Part shown: positions 1-8,228 of the stretch, piece by piece
Position numbering within the stretch: the first letter of the stretch is position 1
How the letters are laid out: every line of letters starts with the position of its first letter
Assembly (NCBI GenBank): GCA_030748635.1
Contig: JASMLP010000069.1
Span: forward strand, 1 to 64,000
Length of the DNA: 64,000 nucleotides
DNA from: Planctomycetota bacterium
GTDB lineage: Bacteria; Planctomycetota; JACQVV01; JASMLP01
Direction of reading: 5' to 3'
Notes under the pieces: model-generated
Database searches by the model: none
The model's input: only the letters and a program-made list of their open reading frames with translations
Told to the model about the DNA's origin: nothing
Position numbers and translations under genes: made by a program

Positions 1-372
1 CCGGAGCCGAAGCCGGAGCCCAAGCCAGAGCCGAAGCCTGTGCCGAAACCGGAACCCAAGCCCGAACCGAAACCGGAACCTAAGCCAGAGCCCAAGCCGG
101 AGCCGAAACCGGAGCCGAAACCGGAGCCCAAGCCGGAACCCTCTCCGATGCCACCCCCGCCACCACCATGGCCGTTCCCAGAGCCGAAGCCGGAGCCGAA
201 GCCGGAGCCGAAGCCAGAGCCGAAGCCGGAGCCGAAGCCGGAGCCGAAGCCAGAGCCGAAGCCAGAGCCGAAGCCGGAGCCGAAGCCGGAGCCAGAGCCA
301 GAGCCGAAGCCAGAGCCGAAGCCAGAGCCGAAGCCAGAACCGAAGCCAGAACCGAAACCGGAGCCAGAACCT
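1..372 (+). repeat. Coding repeat tract encoding (P-E-P-K)n
   Basis: Imperfect tandem 6- and 12-base units of the type ccggagccgaag keep the reading frame and encode alternating Pro-Glu/Pro-Lys. Synonymous third-base changes (ccg/cca/ccc, gag/gaa) are frequent, so the protein pattern appears selected rather than being only recent slippage. Copy number is likely to vary between strains and is prone to assembly collapse. Confidence 0.85.
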
Positions 373-747
373 GAAACACCGCATACCGATCCGGTGGTTT
401 CACAATGCAAGGTCTGTAACGCTTGGCATCCTGCTGGAACGCCTCACGCCAACTCGGGTTCAGGGTCTGTGTGCAAGACATGCAACACGGCGCACGCGCC
501 GGGAACCCCTCACGCCAATTCCGGTTCGGGGTCTGTGTGCAAGACATGCAATACGGCTCATGCTCCGGGAACACCGCATGTGAAGCCGAAACCGGAACCC
601 AAACCGGTGCCGAAACCGGACAAGGGCTCAACTTCCGAGAAGCCTCCAGCGGGTCCCGATATGATCAAGTGGTTGATGGAAAAACATCCTGAATTCAACC
701 CGAAGAACCCGACTCCCAAGGAGGGATCCTCTTCAGATAAGGATTGA
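1..747 (+). CDS. Pro-Glu-Pro-Lys repeat protein with three Cys2His2 mini-repeats (5' truncated)
   Basis: The reading frame is already open at base 1, so the N-terminus, including any signal peptide or anchor, lies outside the window. About 120 residues of Pro-x-Pro-Lys/Glu repeats, interrupted near base 145-180 by a Pro-rich [13 protein letters not shown] segment, form a stiff extended stalk of the sort seen in TonB-like periplasmic spacers and wall-spanning proteins. Then follow three copies of a 22-residue unit with spacing C-x2-C-x3-H-x5-H (for example [14 protein letters not shown]), separated by an NSGSGS linker, then another short PKPEP stretch and a charged tail. The Cys/His spacing suggests metal binding, but I recognise no named family. 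A strong terminator follows directly. Function is unknown; a surface or periplasm-spanning protein with small metal-binding beads is inference. Confidence 0.75.
   Translation, partial: PEPKPEPKPEPKPVPKPEPKPEPKPEPKPEPKPEPKPEPKPEPKPEPSPMPPPPPPWPFPEPKPEPKPEPKPEPKPEPKPEPKPEPKPEPKPEPKPEPEPEPKPEPKPEPKPEPKPEPKPEPEPETPHTDPVVSQCKVCNAWHPAGTPHANSGSGSVCKTCNTAHAPGTPHANSGSGSVCKTCNTAHAPGTPHVKPKPEPKPVPKPDKGSTSEKPPAGPDMIKWLMEKHPEFNPKNPTPKEGSSSDKD
406..579 (+). repeat. Three 66-base tandem repeats encoding the C-x2-C-x3-H-x5-H unit
   Basis: Units start at 406, 472 and 538. The third is truncated after the last His codon. Units two and three are nearly identical at the DNA level, while unit one has diverged (AWHPAG instead of TAHAPG), which points to a recent duplication of the distal unit. 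All four Cys/His positions are kept in every copy. Confidence 0.85.
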
Positions 748-758
748 TGAGAATCTTG

Positions 759-796
759 ATGGGATCTGTCTCCGCATGGGGCAGATCCCATTTTTT
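759..796 (+). terminator. Rho-independent terminator after the PEPK-repeat gene
   Basis: A perfect 10-base inverted repeat (759-768 with 782-791) encloses a 13-base loop, and the downstream arm runs into a T tract ending at 796. It starts 11 bases after the stop codon. Confidence 0.85.
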
Positions 797-863
797 CCTC
801 CTCACGACCCAAACGATTTTGGCAGGAAATGTGTAGTCCGATGAGAAGTCGAGAGTCCCAGTT

Positions 864-3800
864 TTGAAAGGTGGATTCAGGCGTCTTGGGGGATTAGTTG
901 GGCTGTTGCTCCTGTTCGGTCTCGGCTGTGGTCAGGAAGAGTCGGGCTCGAAGGATGGGGGAATTCGTGGGGGCGGTTCGAAACGCAAATCGACTCGGTC
1001 GGCGGCTCCTGTCGCTGCTGAGGAGAGTCGGATTCAGCAGCTCTCGGTTCAACTGACCGAAAGTCCGGATCGGGTGGACCTCTGGTTAGAGCGAGGCATC
1101 GCTTACTATTCACGTGGAAGCTACGACCTGGCTGAGAGCGACTTTGGTCAGGCGATTGTTCGAGCTGCCTCGGATCCCACTGGGTATTATAATCGGGGGC
1201 TGGCGCGTCAAGCCGCCGGTAATACCGAGGGCGCACTCGAAGACTTTAGCCAGGCGATCACTCGAGATCCTGAGGATCCGTCCGCCTACCTTGCCCGCGC
1301 CTATTTGCATTTGTGGAGTGAAGATTTCGAATCCGCATCCAGGGATCTCGAGTGGGGACTGAAACTCGCCCCAAATCGTGCAGATATCTTGCTCGAAAGG
1401 GCCAAGTTGCGAGAGTTCCAGGAAGATTTCGAGGGGGCTCTCGACGATTTTAGCCGTCTGGCCCGGTTGGATCCGGAGGAGATGGAAGCTTGCTCGGGCA
1501 GGGCAAGAACTCTCTGTTCACTGGGACGTACAGAGGAAGCTCTTCCCGATCTGGGGCGCGCTCTTGAACGCGATCCCAAGAATCCTACTCTTCTGGTTTT
1601 GAGAGGAAATATTCATCTGGAGGCTGGGAACGGTCAACTTGCTCTGACTGATTTGCAAGGTGCGATATCTCTCGGAGAAGAGGATCCTGCCATCTACTTG
1701 GCGCGAGGGCGTGCTCATCAACTCCTCGGGAATACAGAGAAGGCGCTAACCGACCTGGATCACTGTATCGAGATCGATCCCACCGACTCGATGGCCTATT
1801 ATTATCGAGGAGTGATTCAGGAAGAGTTGGGAGACCTGGCCGGAGCGGTTTCCGATTATGGGGATGCCTTGCGGGTTGGAGGAGAGGATGCGGCCCTTTA
1901 CTTTCTACGTGCTCTGGCCCGGGCGGGTTCCGGTGATAATCGAGAAGCGATCGCCGATTTGGACCGATCGATTCAGATCGATCCCGATCATTCGAGTTCT
2001 TATTATGAGAAGGGGAAGATCCTTGAAGTGATGGAGGACTCTTCAGGCGCATTGCAGGCTTTTAGTCGGGCGCTTGAACTCGATGAGGATCACCTTGAAG
2101 CTCGTAGATGTCGGGCTAATCTGTCCTATCTGGCAGGGTACGGCACTCAATCGGTGGAGGATTGGTCTTGGATCCTGAAATCGGCTCCGGAAGACTTGGA
2201 AGCTCTTTACATGCGGGGAGTGGCCAGGTTTTCGGTTGGCGACTACGAGGGAGTCGATGAAGACCTGAGTCTCGTTCTGGTAGAGGATCCAGAAAACGCT
2301 TCGAGTTATTATTACCGGGGAATGGCTCGATACTTTTTGGGCGAACTGGACAAAGCTACGGACGATTTTGACGCTGCAATTCGGTGGGATCCCACGGATC
2401 CGGATTATCGACAGAGTCGTGGAGATTTGCGCTTGGCCCAGGATTCTCCTGAAGAAGCGCTCGAGGATTTTGAAGAAGCGATTCGGTTGGATCCTGAACG
2501 AGCTGAGTTCTATTTGAGTCGAGGGATGACTCGTCATTTTCTGGATGATGTGGATGGAGCGATCGAGGATTACACCTCGGCTATTCTCCACGATCCGGAA
2601 CATGCTGGAGCGTATGTGTATCGAGCACAGGCACGAGATGCACGTGGGGATGGAGAGGAAGTCCTCGAGGATTATACTCGCGCGCTGGAGTTGGACCCGA
2701 AGCGAGCAGAGGCCTTGGAAGGTCGCGCCGCGTTTTACCTGGGGGAGGACCAGATTTCCGAGGCTCTGGCCGATTACGATCGACTGATCGAGATCGATCC
2801 CGACCGCTCTTCAGCTTTTCAGGGGCGAGGGATGATTCATGAATCTCTGGGAAATGGTGATCAAGCTCTGGCGGATTACAGTCGAGCCATCGAGATAGAC
2901 CCTGAAGATGCTGTCTCCTATTTCCGACGCGGGGCGGTATTTTACGTCGAAGGCAAGATGAGTCGGGCTCTTGATGATTTTGATATTGCGATCAAACAGG
3001 ACCCACAAAACGCTTCGGTCTATTTTTATCGAGCATTGGCGCAGCAGTTTGTTGGTGATTTCCAATCTGCGGTTCATGATTTTGGGAAAGCGATCGAGTT
3101 GGATGACCGGGATGTCGAATATTTTCTCGGTCGTGGGAGATGTCGGTCTGATTTGGGCGAGCAAGATGGAGCTCTGGCTGATTTTACTCGGGCGATCGAA
3201 CTGGATCCTGAACGAGCTGAATCCTTTTCTTCGCGTGCGAATGTCTATTTTCTTCAGGAAAAAATCGACCAGGCTCTGGCGGACTACAATCGAGCGATAG
3301 ATCTCGATGCCGAGGATCCTACGGTTTACGCGTCGCGCGGGATGGCTTTTCATCAGAAGGATAATCTGAACGAAGCGATTGCCAGTTACAGTAAATCCAT
3401 CAATCTCGATCCAAAAGACGGCACGACATATTACTATCGAGGATTAGCTCGGCAGGCTTGTGAAGATCTTCAGGGAGCCATGGAAGATCTTTTGAAGGCG
3501 ATCGAAATTTCTCCCAATGAATGGGTGTATCGGAAAACCGTTGAGAATTCGATTGGAGATTTACTCGTGGTACAGAACTGGCCACGAGAGCTCGTAGACG
3601 CTTTGCAGTCAGCGTTGAGGTACTTTTATAAATCGGAATTTGGTCGGGCTCGCAAAGAAGCCGAAAAAATCACGAAGAAAAAACGTTCCGCTGACGCGTC
3701 TCGGCGTGATGCAGAATATCTCATTCAATTGGTCGACCAGCTGGGGCAAGGGCGACTGGCGCAGGCGGAGCGCTATGTTCAGGGGCGATATTTTAGGAGC

Positions 3801-4790
3801 GCAACATCCGTATTGGATCTGCTGAAAAAACAACATTCAGGAACCCCTGCGGGGCGGAAGGCGAGTAGTCGTCTAATCGAGTTGAAGAAGGATCCTGAAA
3901 TCCGAAAACAGATCGCAGCCGATAAGTTATACGAACGACTTTTGTCTCATGAGGCGAAGATCAGGACTCCGGGAGACAGGAAATCGTTGATGGAGCGTTA
4001 TCGGCAACTTGCCGAGGCGCATGGGGAACAGCGAGTAGGGCGGTTGGCTCGTGCGCGGATGCAAGAGATCGAATCGAAACAGTTTCGGTCTCAGGGCGGT
4101 TCGGTGGAAAAAGAGATCGCTGCGGCGAGGTCGGCTCTTGAACGCAACGATTTTCGAAAGGCCTATCTCGAAGCGGAAAAAGCGGTTCGATCCGGAGGTG
4201 GCGGAGTTCATGTCCGAGAAGCTCGTCGGATCGTCGAGGAGATCGAGGAAAATGCGCTCCGAAAGATGAAGCTGGCGGAAGAGGCTCTCGCGGCTGAAAA
4301 TCTATCTGGTGGGATTCGGGACCTGCAGAAAGTCATACGTGTTTTTGGTCCGACTCCTGCGGGTCGAGAGGCTCGGCGAAAAATGGATCAATTGCGATCC
4401 AACCCGGCATTTTCGAAGCGGTTGGATATTCTCCGTAAAGAGGAAGACGCGGAAAATCTCTGGAAAAAAATCGAGGAATTGCACGGATCCAATCGTTTTC
4501 GCGAGTCTCGTGACCATGTACGAGAATTTTTGCGTCGATTCCCCGAGTCGGCTAGGTCCGAATCGGTTCGACTCCGGATGGATCAATATCAAAAGGACCC
4601 GGAGATACGGGTTCGAATTCGGCAAGAAGAGGCTGAATCGGAGTGTCGGCGTATGCTCTCTTTTGCCGCGAATTTTGCGAGCAACGGAAATCGGTCCAAA
4701 GCTCGGGAGTTGTACCGGAAGGTGATCGAAACTTATCCGGACACTTCCTATGCGGAAAAGGCCCGTCGTGGTCTCAAGGGTTTGAGATGA
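864..4790 (+). CDS. Giant TPR-repeat lipoprotein (1308 aa)
   Basis: The protein opens with a basic, then hydrophobic leader ending in GLGC (Cys22), a plausible lipoprotein signal, so it is probably anchored in an envelope membrane. Residues about 55-890 are an almost uninterrupted solenoid of 34-residue TPR units; the recurring signature is A..D...AI.LDP......RG. The last 400 residues are charged, helical and richer in Lys/Arg, with shorter repeats ending in a segment (ELYRKVIETYPDTSYAEKA) that resembles the YbgF/BamD style of TPR. The start is TTG at 864; no in-frame ATG precedes the signal-like segment. Long TPR arrays are protein-docking scaffolds, and no enzymatic domain is visible. Partner and process are unknown. 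Confidence 0.85.
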   Translation: MKGGFRRLGGLVGLLLLFGLGCGQEESGSKDGGIRGGGSKRKSTRSAAPVAAEESRIQQLSVQLTESPDRVDLWLERGIAYYSRGSYDLAESDFGQAIVRAASDPTGYYNRGLARQAAGNTEGALEDFSQAITRDPEDPSAYLARAYLHLWSEDFESASRDLEWGLKLAPNRADILLERAKLREFQEDFEGALDDFSRLARLDPEEMEACSGRARTLCSLGRTEEALPDLGRALERDPKNPTLLVLRGNIHLEAGNGQLALTDLQGAISLGEEDPAIYLARGRAHQLLGNTEKALTDLDHCIEIDPTDSMAYYYRGVIQEELGDLAGAVSDYGDALRVGGEDAALYFLRALARAGSGDNREAIADLDRSIQIDPDHSSSYYEKGKILEVMEDSSGALQAFSRALELDEDHLEARRCRANLSYLAGYGTQSVEDWSWILKSAPEDLEALYMRGVARFSVGDYEGVDEDLSLVLVEDPENASSYYYRGMARYFLGELDKATDDFDAAIRWDPTDPDYRQSRGDLRLAQDSPEEALEDFEEAIRLDPERAEFYLSRGMTRHFLDDVDGAIEDYTSAILHDPEHAGAYVYRAQARDARGDGEEVLEDYTRALELDPKRAEALEGRAAFYLGEDQISEALADYDRLIEIDPDRSSAFQGRGMIHESLGNGDQALADYSRAIEIDPEDAVSYFRRGAVFYVEGKMSRALDDFDIAIKQDPQNASVYFYRALAQQFVGDFQSAVHDFGKAIELDDRDVEYFLGRGRCRSDLGEQDGALADFTRAIELDPERAESFSSRANVYFLQEKIDQALADYNRAIDLDAEDPTVYASRGMAFHQKDNLNEAIASYSKSINLDPKDGTTYYYRGLARQACEDLQGAMEDLLKAIEISPNEWVYRKTVENSIGDLLVVQNWPRELVDALQSALRYFYKSEFGRARKEAEKITKKKRSADASRRDAEYLIQLVDQLGQGRLAQAERYVQGRYFRSATSVLDLLKKQHSGTPAGRKASSRLIELKKDPEIRKQIAADKLYERLLSHEAKIRTPGDRKSLMERYRQLAEAHGEQRVGRLARARMQEIESKQFRSQGGSVEKEIAAARSALERNDFRKAYLEAEKAVRSGGGGVHVREARRIVEEIEENALRKMKLAEEALAAENLSGGIRDLQKVIRVFGPTPAGREARRKMDQLRSNPAFSKRLDILRKEEDAENLWKKIEELHGSNRFRESRDHVREFLRRFPESARSESVRLRMDQYQKDPEIRVRIRQEEAESECRRMLSFAANFASNGNRSKARELYRKVIETYPDTSYAEKARRGLKGLR

Positions 4791-4796
4791 GAATTT

Positions 4797-4818
4797 CCGG
4801 ATCAATTGACACATCCGG
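4797..4818 (+). promoter_or_regulatory. Dyad operator over the -35 box of the 4842 promoter
   Basis: CCGGAT (4797-4802) and ATCCGG (4813-4818) are perfect inverted arms spaced by 10 bases, and the -35 hexamer lies in the spacer. The geometry suits a dimeric repressor. The adjacent gene encodes a zinc-ribbon protein, so autoregulation is possible but unproven. Confidence 0.45.
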
Positions 4819-4834
4819 CTGCTGGGCGTAGATT
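4806..4834 (+). promoter_or_regulatory. Sigma-70 promoter TTGACA-N17-TAGATT
   Basis: The -35 hexamer matches the consensus exactly (4806-4811), the spacer is the optimal 17 bases, and the -10 is TAGATT (4829-4834). Only seven bases separate the -10 from the ATG at 4842, which places transcription start at or one base before the start codon. The predicted mRNA is therefore leaderless. Confidence 0.75.
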
Positions 4835-4841
4835 GCTTTCT

Positions 4842-5492
4842 ATGGAAGAAAGAATCACCTCGATTGTTCGGCGTTCTCGTTCATTGCTCCGGTTCTATTG
4901 TGATTGCGGGAGGATGGAGATCGTCGATTGCTCCAGCGCAGGGCAATCCTGGGTCTGTCCGACCTGTTCTCGTGAGCGTTCGATCCCCCCGATATCCGAG
5001 CCGGTTCCAGCTCTCGAAATGTCCGATGTTCGAGACCAAGGTTCGGAACTCGTCGACTCCGAAGTCCGGGGTTGGGGGGAACAAATATGTTCAAGATTTC
5101 GAGCGGACAATATCGGGATTGCAAGTGCGCAGATCAATGAGTTCTTTTGCATCAAGGCTATGTTGCCGGTCGAGTCTCAGGAAACGAAGGACGGAGCGGT
5201 CATTGAATACCTGAAGATGACGCATATCGAAGTGGAGGGGAAACGGTCGATACACCTTTCCTGCGATGCTGGCGTGATCACTTCTTCTTCTCAGGCGCTG
5301 AAGCTTCTGGAGTACACCACCGTGTACGCCAAGATCCATCTGGAAGGTAAGGATGTTCGATTGAAGTGGTTCCTGCCGCTGGAAAACCTCAGCGAAGATC
5401 TTCTTTACGAGGTTTGTCTTTCGCTCATCTTTCACGCGTCGATGATTCAGTCGTCTATCCTGCTGCCGATGGAGCAAGACGAGGCTGTTTGA
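4842..5492 (+). CDS. Zinc-ribbon protein with a YbjN/CesT-like C-terminal region, function unknown
   Basis: A start at ATG 4842 gives 216 residues. The N-terminus carries a compact zinc-ribbon pattern, C-D-C-G ... C-P-T-C, about 25 residues apart. Residues about 90-216 form an alternating alpha/beta region that looks like the YbjN/type-III-chaperone-like fold (long strand, SSSQALKLLEY helix, strand, closing helix); this is fold-level resemblance only. An in-frame upstream TTG (4806) is part of the -35 box of a strong promoter, so it is not the start. No Shine-Dalgarno precedes the ATG, consistent with a leaderless transcript. It could be a small regulatory or adaptor protein. Confidence 0.75.
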   Translation: MEERITSIVRRSRSLLRFYCDCGRMEIVDCSSAGQSWVCPTCSRERSIPPISEPVPALEMSDVRDQGSELVDSEVRGWGEQICSRFRADNIGIASAQINEFFCIKAMLPVESQETKDGAVIEYLKMTHIEVEGKRSIHLSCDAGVITSSSQALKLLEYTTVYAKIHLEGKDVRLKWFLPLENLSEDLLYEVCLSLIFHASMIQSSILLPMEQDEAV

Positions 5493-5558
5493 GATCTCTC
5501 GCTCCGGTTCCTGATCGTTTGACCTTGTCCGATCTGGCGAGCTTGGGATGAGAGTGAG

Positions 5559-6353
5559 TCACTCACCCCTGAAATCAGGACTTCGTTTGTCGAAAAAGGC
5601 GCGAACCGCTTCTTGATGATCTCGCGAGTTCCAGGTGATGGTAAAGAGGTCGGTTTCAGCGAAGATCGAATCCGAGAGGGTCATGGACTCTGACTGAACC
5701 ACAGCTCGCTTACAAGCTCTTATCGCCAAAGGAGCGTTGCTGGCAATCTGTTCGGAAAGAGCTTTTAGCCTTCCTTGAAGATCCTCGTTGGTTCCCGGGA
5801 CGATCTCCTGGACAAGGCCTAGTTCGAGGGCTTCATTCATCTCGAGAGTCGCGGCGGTGGTGAGGATTCGTATGGCCTGAGGACGGCCCACGCGACGTGT
5901 GAGTCGAGTGGCGGCTCCCCAGCCCGTGGAGAGCCCCATCGCGGTTTGGCGGAACGCCAGGCGCGTCCCTTCTCGGGCGATGACATAGTCGCAAGCGAGC
6001 AGGATTTCACAACCCCCTCCGTAGGCATCGCCGTTCATGGCCCCCACAACAGGGATGTCCAGAGCGTCTATGCGCGCGAGAACACGTTTCATGGCCAGAC
6101 TCATCTGACGAGGCTCTTCGGGATCCTGGAACTGATCGAATTCCTTCAGATCCCCGCCAGAAACAAAAAGCCTGTTTCCGCTGCCGGTGAGGGCGAGACA
6201 GTGGATGGTCCTGTCCCCGGTCACCTGGGTCAATGCGCGATCGAGTCCGCGAATGGAATCGGAATCGATCGCATTTCCAACTTCTGGACGGTTGAAAACA
6301 ATCTGGGCTAGCGGAGGGGTGATCCGGCAAAGGACCTTGTCATCCGTTTTCAT
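5559..6353 (-). CDS. Enoyl-CoA hydratase/isomerase family protein
   Basis: The 264-residue length and layout are typical of the crotonase superfamily. The first oxyanion-hole segment is FVSGGDLKEF and the second is NGDAYGGGCEILLACDYVIA. The family hydrates enoyl-CoA thioesters or catalyses related isomerase, dehalogenase or decarboxylase reactions, and substrate cannot be assigned from these motifs. The conserved Gly-Gly of the second oxyanion hole is present. The usual catalytic Glu after it is not obvious, so the exact reaction is open. It lies 8 bases downstream of the cyclophilin gene and probably shares its transcript. Confidence 0.88.
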   Translation of the reverse strand: MKTDDKVLCRITPPLAQIVFNRPEVGNAIDSDSIRGLDRALTQVTGDRTIHCLALTGSGNRLFVSGGDLKEFDQFQDPEEPRQMSLAMKRVLARIDALDIPVVGAMNGDAYGGGCEILLACDYVIAREGTRLAFRQTAMGLSTGWGAATRLTRRVGRPQAIRILTTAATLEMNEALELGLVQEIVPGTNEDLQGRLKALSEQIASNAPLAIRACKRAVVQSESMTLSDSIFAETDLFTITWNSRDHQEAVRAFFDKRSPDFRGE

Positions 6354-6361
6354 CAGAAAAA

Positions 6362-6874
6362 CTACTCGTGGATGGTAATTCGGACCATCTGGATCGGTGT
6401 TGTGGGGCGATCTCCCATCTGGGTGGGGGAATTTTCGATTTGTTGCAGGACGTCCATCCCTTCGGTGACCTTACCGAAAACGGGGTGCTGAGAGGGTCCT
6501 GAAGAAAACCAGTCGAGGTAATCGTTGTGACGATAGTTGATGAAAAACTGGGAACCGCCGCTGTTGGGGCCCGCATTGGCCATGGAGAGGGTGCCCGGCT
6601 CGTTGGAAAGTTTGTGTTCTTCGGGGTGTTCGTCCTTGATGGATCCGTGAGGAGGGCCTCCGGTGCCACAGAGATCGCTATGGGGATCCTTCGAGTGAGG
6701 GCAACCAAACTGGGCCATGAAGTTAGAAATGACTCGATGAAAATGGAGTCCGTCATAAAATCCGTCGCGGCATAATTGGAGGAAATTGCCGGCGGTGATG
6801 GGCATTTTGTCGAGGTAGATCTCGGCCTTGAAGGTTCCGAGGCTGGTTTCGAATTCGGCGATAGGATTGGACAC
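6362..6874 (-). CDS. Peptidyl-prolyl cis-trans isomerase, cyclophilin type
   Basis: A 170-residue single-domain cyclophilin with the core signatures [31 protein letters not shown] and [14 protein letters not shown]. The catalytic Arg of FHRV and the substrate-pocket Gln/Phe residues are present. No signal peptide is visible, so it is probably cytoplasmic and helps proline isomerisation during folding. It is the first gene of a two-gene operon with the enoyl-CoA hydratase, preceded by a sigma-70 promoter at 6909-6937. Confidence 0.95.
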   Translation of the reverse strand: MSNPIAEFETSLGTFKAEIYLDKMPITAGNFLQLCRDGFYDGLHFHRVISNFMAQFGCPHSKDPHSDLCGTGGPPHGSIKDEHPEEHKLSNEPGTLSMANAGPNSGGSQFFINYRHNDYLDWFSSGPSQHPVFGKVTEGMDVLQQIENSPTQMGDRPTTPIQMVRITIHE

Positions 6875-6908
6875 GTCGGACTCCGATTTTTACAGGAATG
6901 AAGGGCAT

Positions 6909-6937
6909 ACCCTACGAGTCCGCCCGGTTTGTGGCAA
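6909..6937 (-). promoter_or_regulatory. Sigma-70 promoter TTGCCA-N17-TAGGGT
   Basis: On the minus strand the -35 is TTGCCA (6937-6932), the spacer 17 bases and the -10 TAGGGT (6914-6909). It drives the cyclophilin/enoyl-CoA hydratase pair with a leader of roughly 30 bases. Confidence 0.5.
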
Positions 6938-7007
6938 GGCTCAATCGAGAAGTTGCATTTCCGGATAAAAGGATGAAGATGATCTCCATACCGTACACAT
7001 TGAACCT

Positions 7008-8165
7008 ATGAAAATTCTATTTACCACGGCGATCTTTCCTCCCGATCTTGGCGGGCCGGCGACCTATGTAGACGGTCTGTCGAGATCGTTCGTGCAACGG
7101 GGCCATCAGGCGACGATTCTGGCTTTTTCGGACCGACCAGGAGAGGAGGAAGATTTAGGAGGAGCGTTGCGCTTACGGCGCATCCCGAGAGGATCTCGTC
7201 GTCGCTGGCGAATGATGCGGGCGATTCGGGAGGAGGTGAGGACTCACGAACTGGTTTATGCCAATGACCTCCATGAGGTCACCGCGGCCGCTCTCCGGGG
7301 TTGCGAATGTCCTCTCGCGATGAAGGTCGTGGGGGATAATATCTGGCAAATCGCTCGACTCCGTGGTCTGGATGATACGCTCGATCAGTTTCAGATCCGT
7401 CGATACGGTTTACGGACGGAGATTCGCCGACGGTTGCACCGATGGGGAGTTCGACGTGCCGATCGGGTGATTGTTCCCAGTGAATATCTGGGAGGTATTG
7501 TTCGAGGATGGGAGGTCGAACCAGAGCGTATCCAGGTTGTTCCGAATGCGGTGCCGGCTTCGTTTCGAGAGGAGCCGATTTCTCGAGAGGAGGCTCGGTT
7601 GGAGTTTGGAATCAAGGAGAAAACGGTTCTTTTTGTCGGGCGATTGACCAACTGGAAGGGTGTAGACCACCTGATCCGGGCCGTCGCGAGTCTATCGGCG
7701 GAGATTCGCCTGTCGATAGTCGGTGAAGGCCCGATGAGGGCGGAACTGGAAGCGTTGGTCGAATCGTTACAGGTGGGCGATCGGGTTCATTTTCTGGGGT
7801 CTATCGATCATGAGACTTTGCCGAGGCTCTATCGGGCAGCGGATGTTTTTGTCCTTCCCAGTAGTTACGAAGGCTTACCGCATGTCGTACTCGAAGCGAT
7901 GAGTCAGGAGACACCGGTGGTGGCGACTGCGGTGGGAGGGACGGTGGAACTGGTCCGAGACGGTGAAACGGGCCGTTTGGTCCCTTTCGCGGATGTGGAG
8001 CGACTGGCTTCGGCGATCGATCAAGTTCTTAGCGACTCGGTCTTTGCGAAGAGAGTGGCCTCAGGAGGGCGGGATCTTGTCATCGACAGAACCTGGGAGA
8101 ATCTGGTGAGTCGCACCGAGTCCAGTTTGAAAGAACTCGCTTCGACCCGGGATTTGCAAGGCTAA
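7008..8165 (+). CDS. Glycosyltransferase family 4 (GT-B)
   Basis: A 385-residue GT-B enzyme. The N-terminal acceptor domain starts with PPDLGGPATYV, the Gly-rich turn typical of GT4. The C-terminal domain has VPNAV, LFVGRLTNWKGVDHLIRA and the nucleotide-sugar signature SYEGLPHVVLEAMSQETPVV with its E-x7-E pattern. Such enzymes transfer a sugar from a nucleotide donor to polysaccharide, lipid or other acceptors; donor and acceptor cannot be told here. The ATG has no Shine-Dalgarno, and a TACACA hexamer lies 8 bases upstream, so this too may be a leaderless start. It is divergent from the cyclophilin operon. Confidence 0.92.
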   Translation: MKILFTTAIFPPDLGGPATYVDGLSRSFVQRGHQATILAFSDRPGEEEDLGGALRLRRIPRGSRRRWRMMRAIREEVRTHELVYANDLHEVTAAALRGCECPLAMKVVGDNIWQIARLRGLDDTLDQFQIRRYGLRTEIRRRLHRWGVRRADRVIVPSEYLGGIVRGWEVEPERIQVVPNAVPASFREEPISREEARLEFGIKEKTVLFVGRLTNWKGVDHLIRAVASLSAEIRLSIVGEGPMRAELEALVESLQVGDRVHFLGSIDHETLPRLYRAADVFVLPSSYEGLPHVVLEAMSQETPVVATAVGGTVELVRDGETGRLVPFADVERLASAIDQVLSDSVFAKRVASGGRDLVIDRTWENLVSRTESSLKELASTRDLQG

Positions 8166-8183
8166 GGGGGAACCCTCTACAAT
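8154..8183 (+). promoter_or_regulatory. Sigma-70 promoter TTGCAA-N18-TACAAT
   Basis: The -35 TTGCAA (8154-8159) lies in the last codons of the glycosyltransferase gene and the -10 TACAAT is at 8178-8183, about 45 bases before the NPCBM gene. Confidence 0.55.
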
Positions 8184-8228
8184 CTGTCTGCTGGGCAAGA
8201 GATCCAATCTTCGAAGGATGTAGTTCCT

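Noticed and set aside
1-372. Possible CRISPR-like or minisatellite array
   Set aside because: There are no unique spacers; the repeats are in frame and encode a Pro-Glu-Pro-Lys stalk.
5946-6311. A 121-codon plus-strand frame inside the enoyl-CoA hydratase gene
   Set aside because: It is antisense to an intact enzyme gene and has no recognisable feature.
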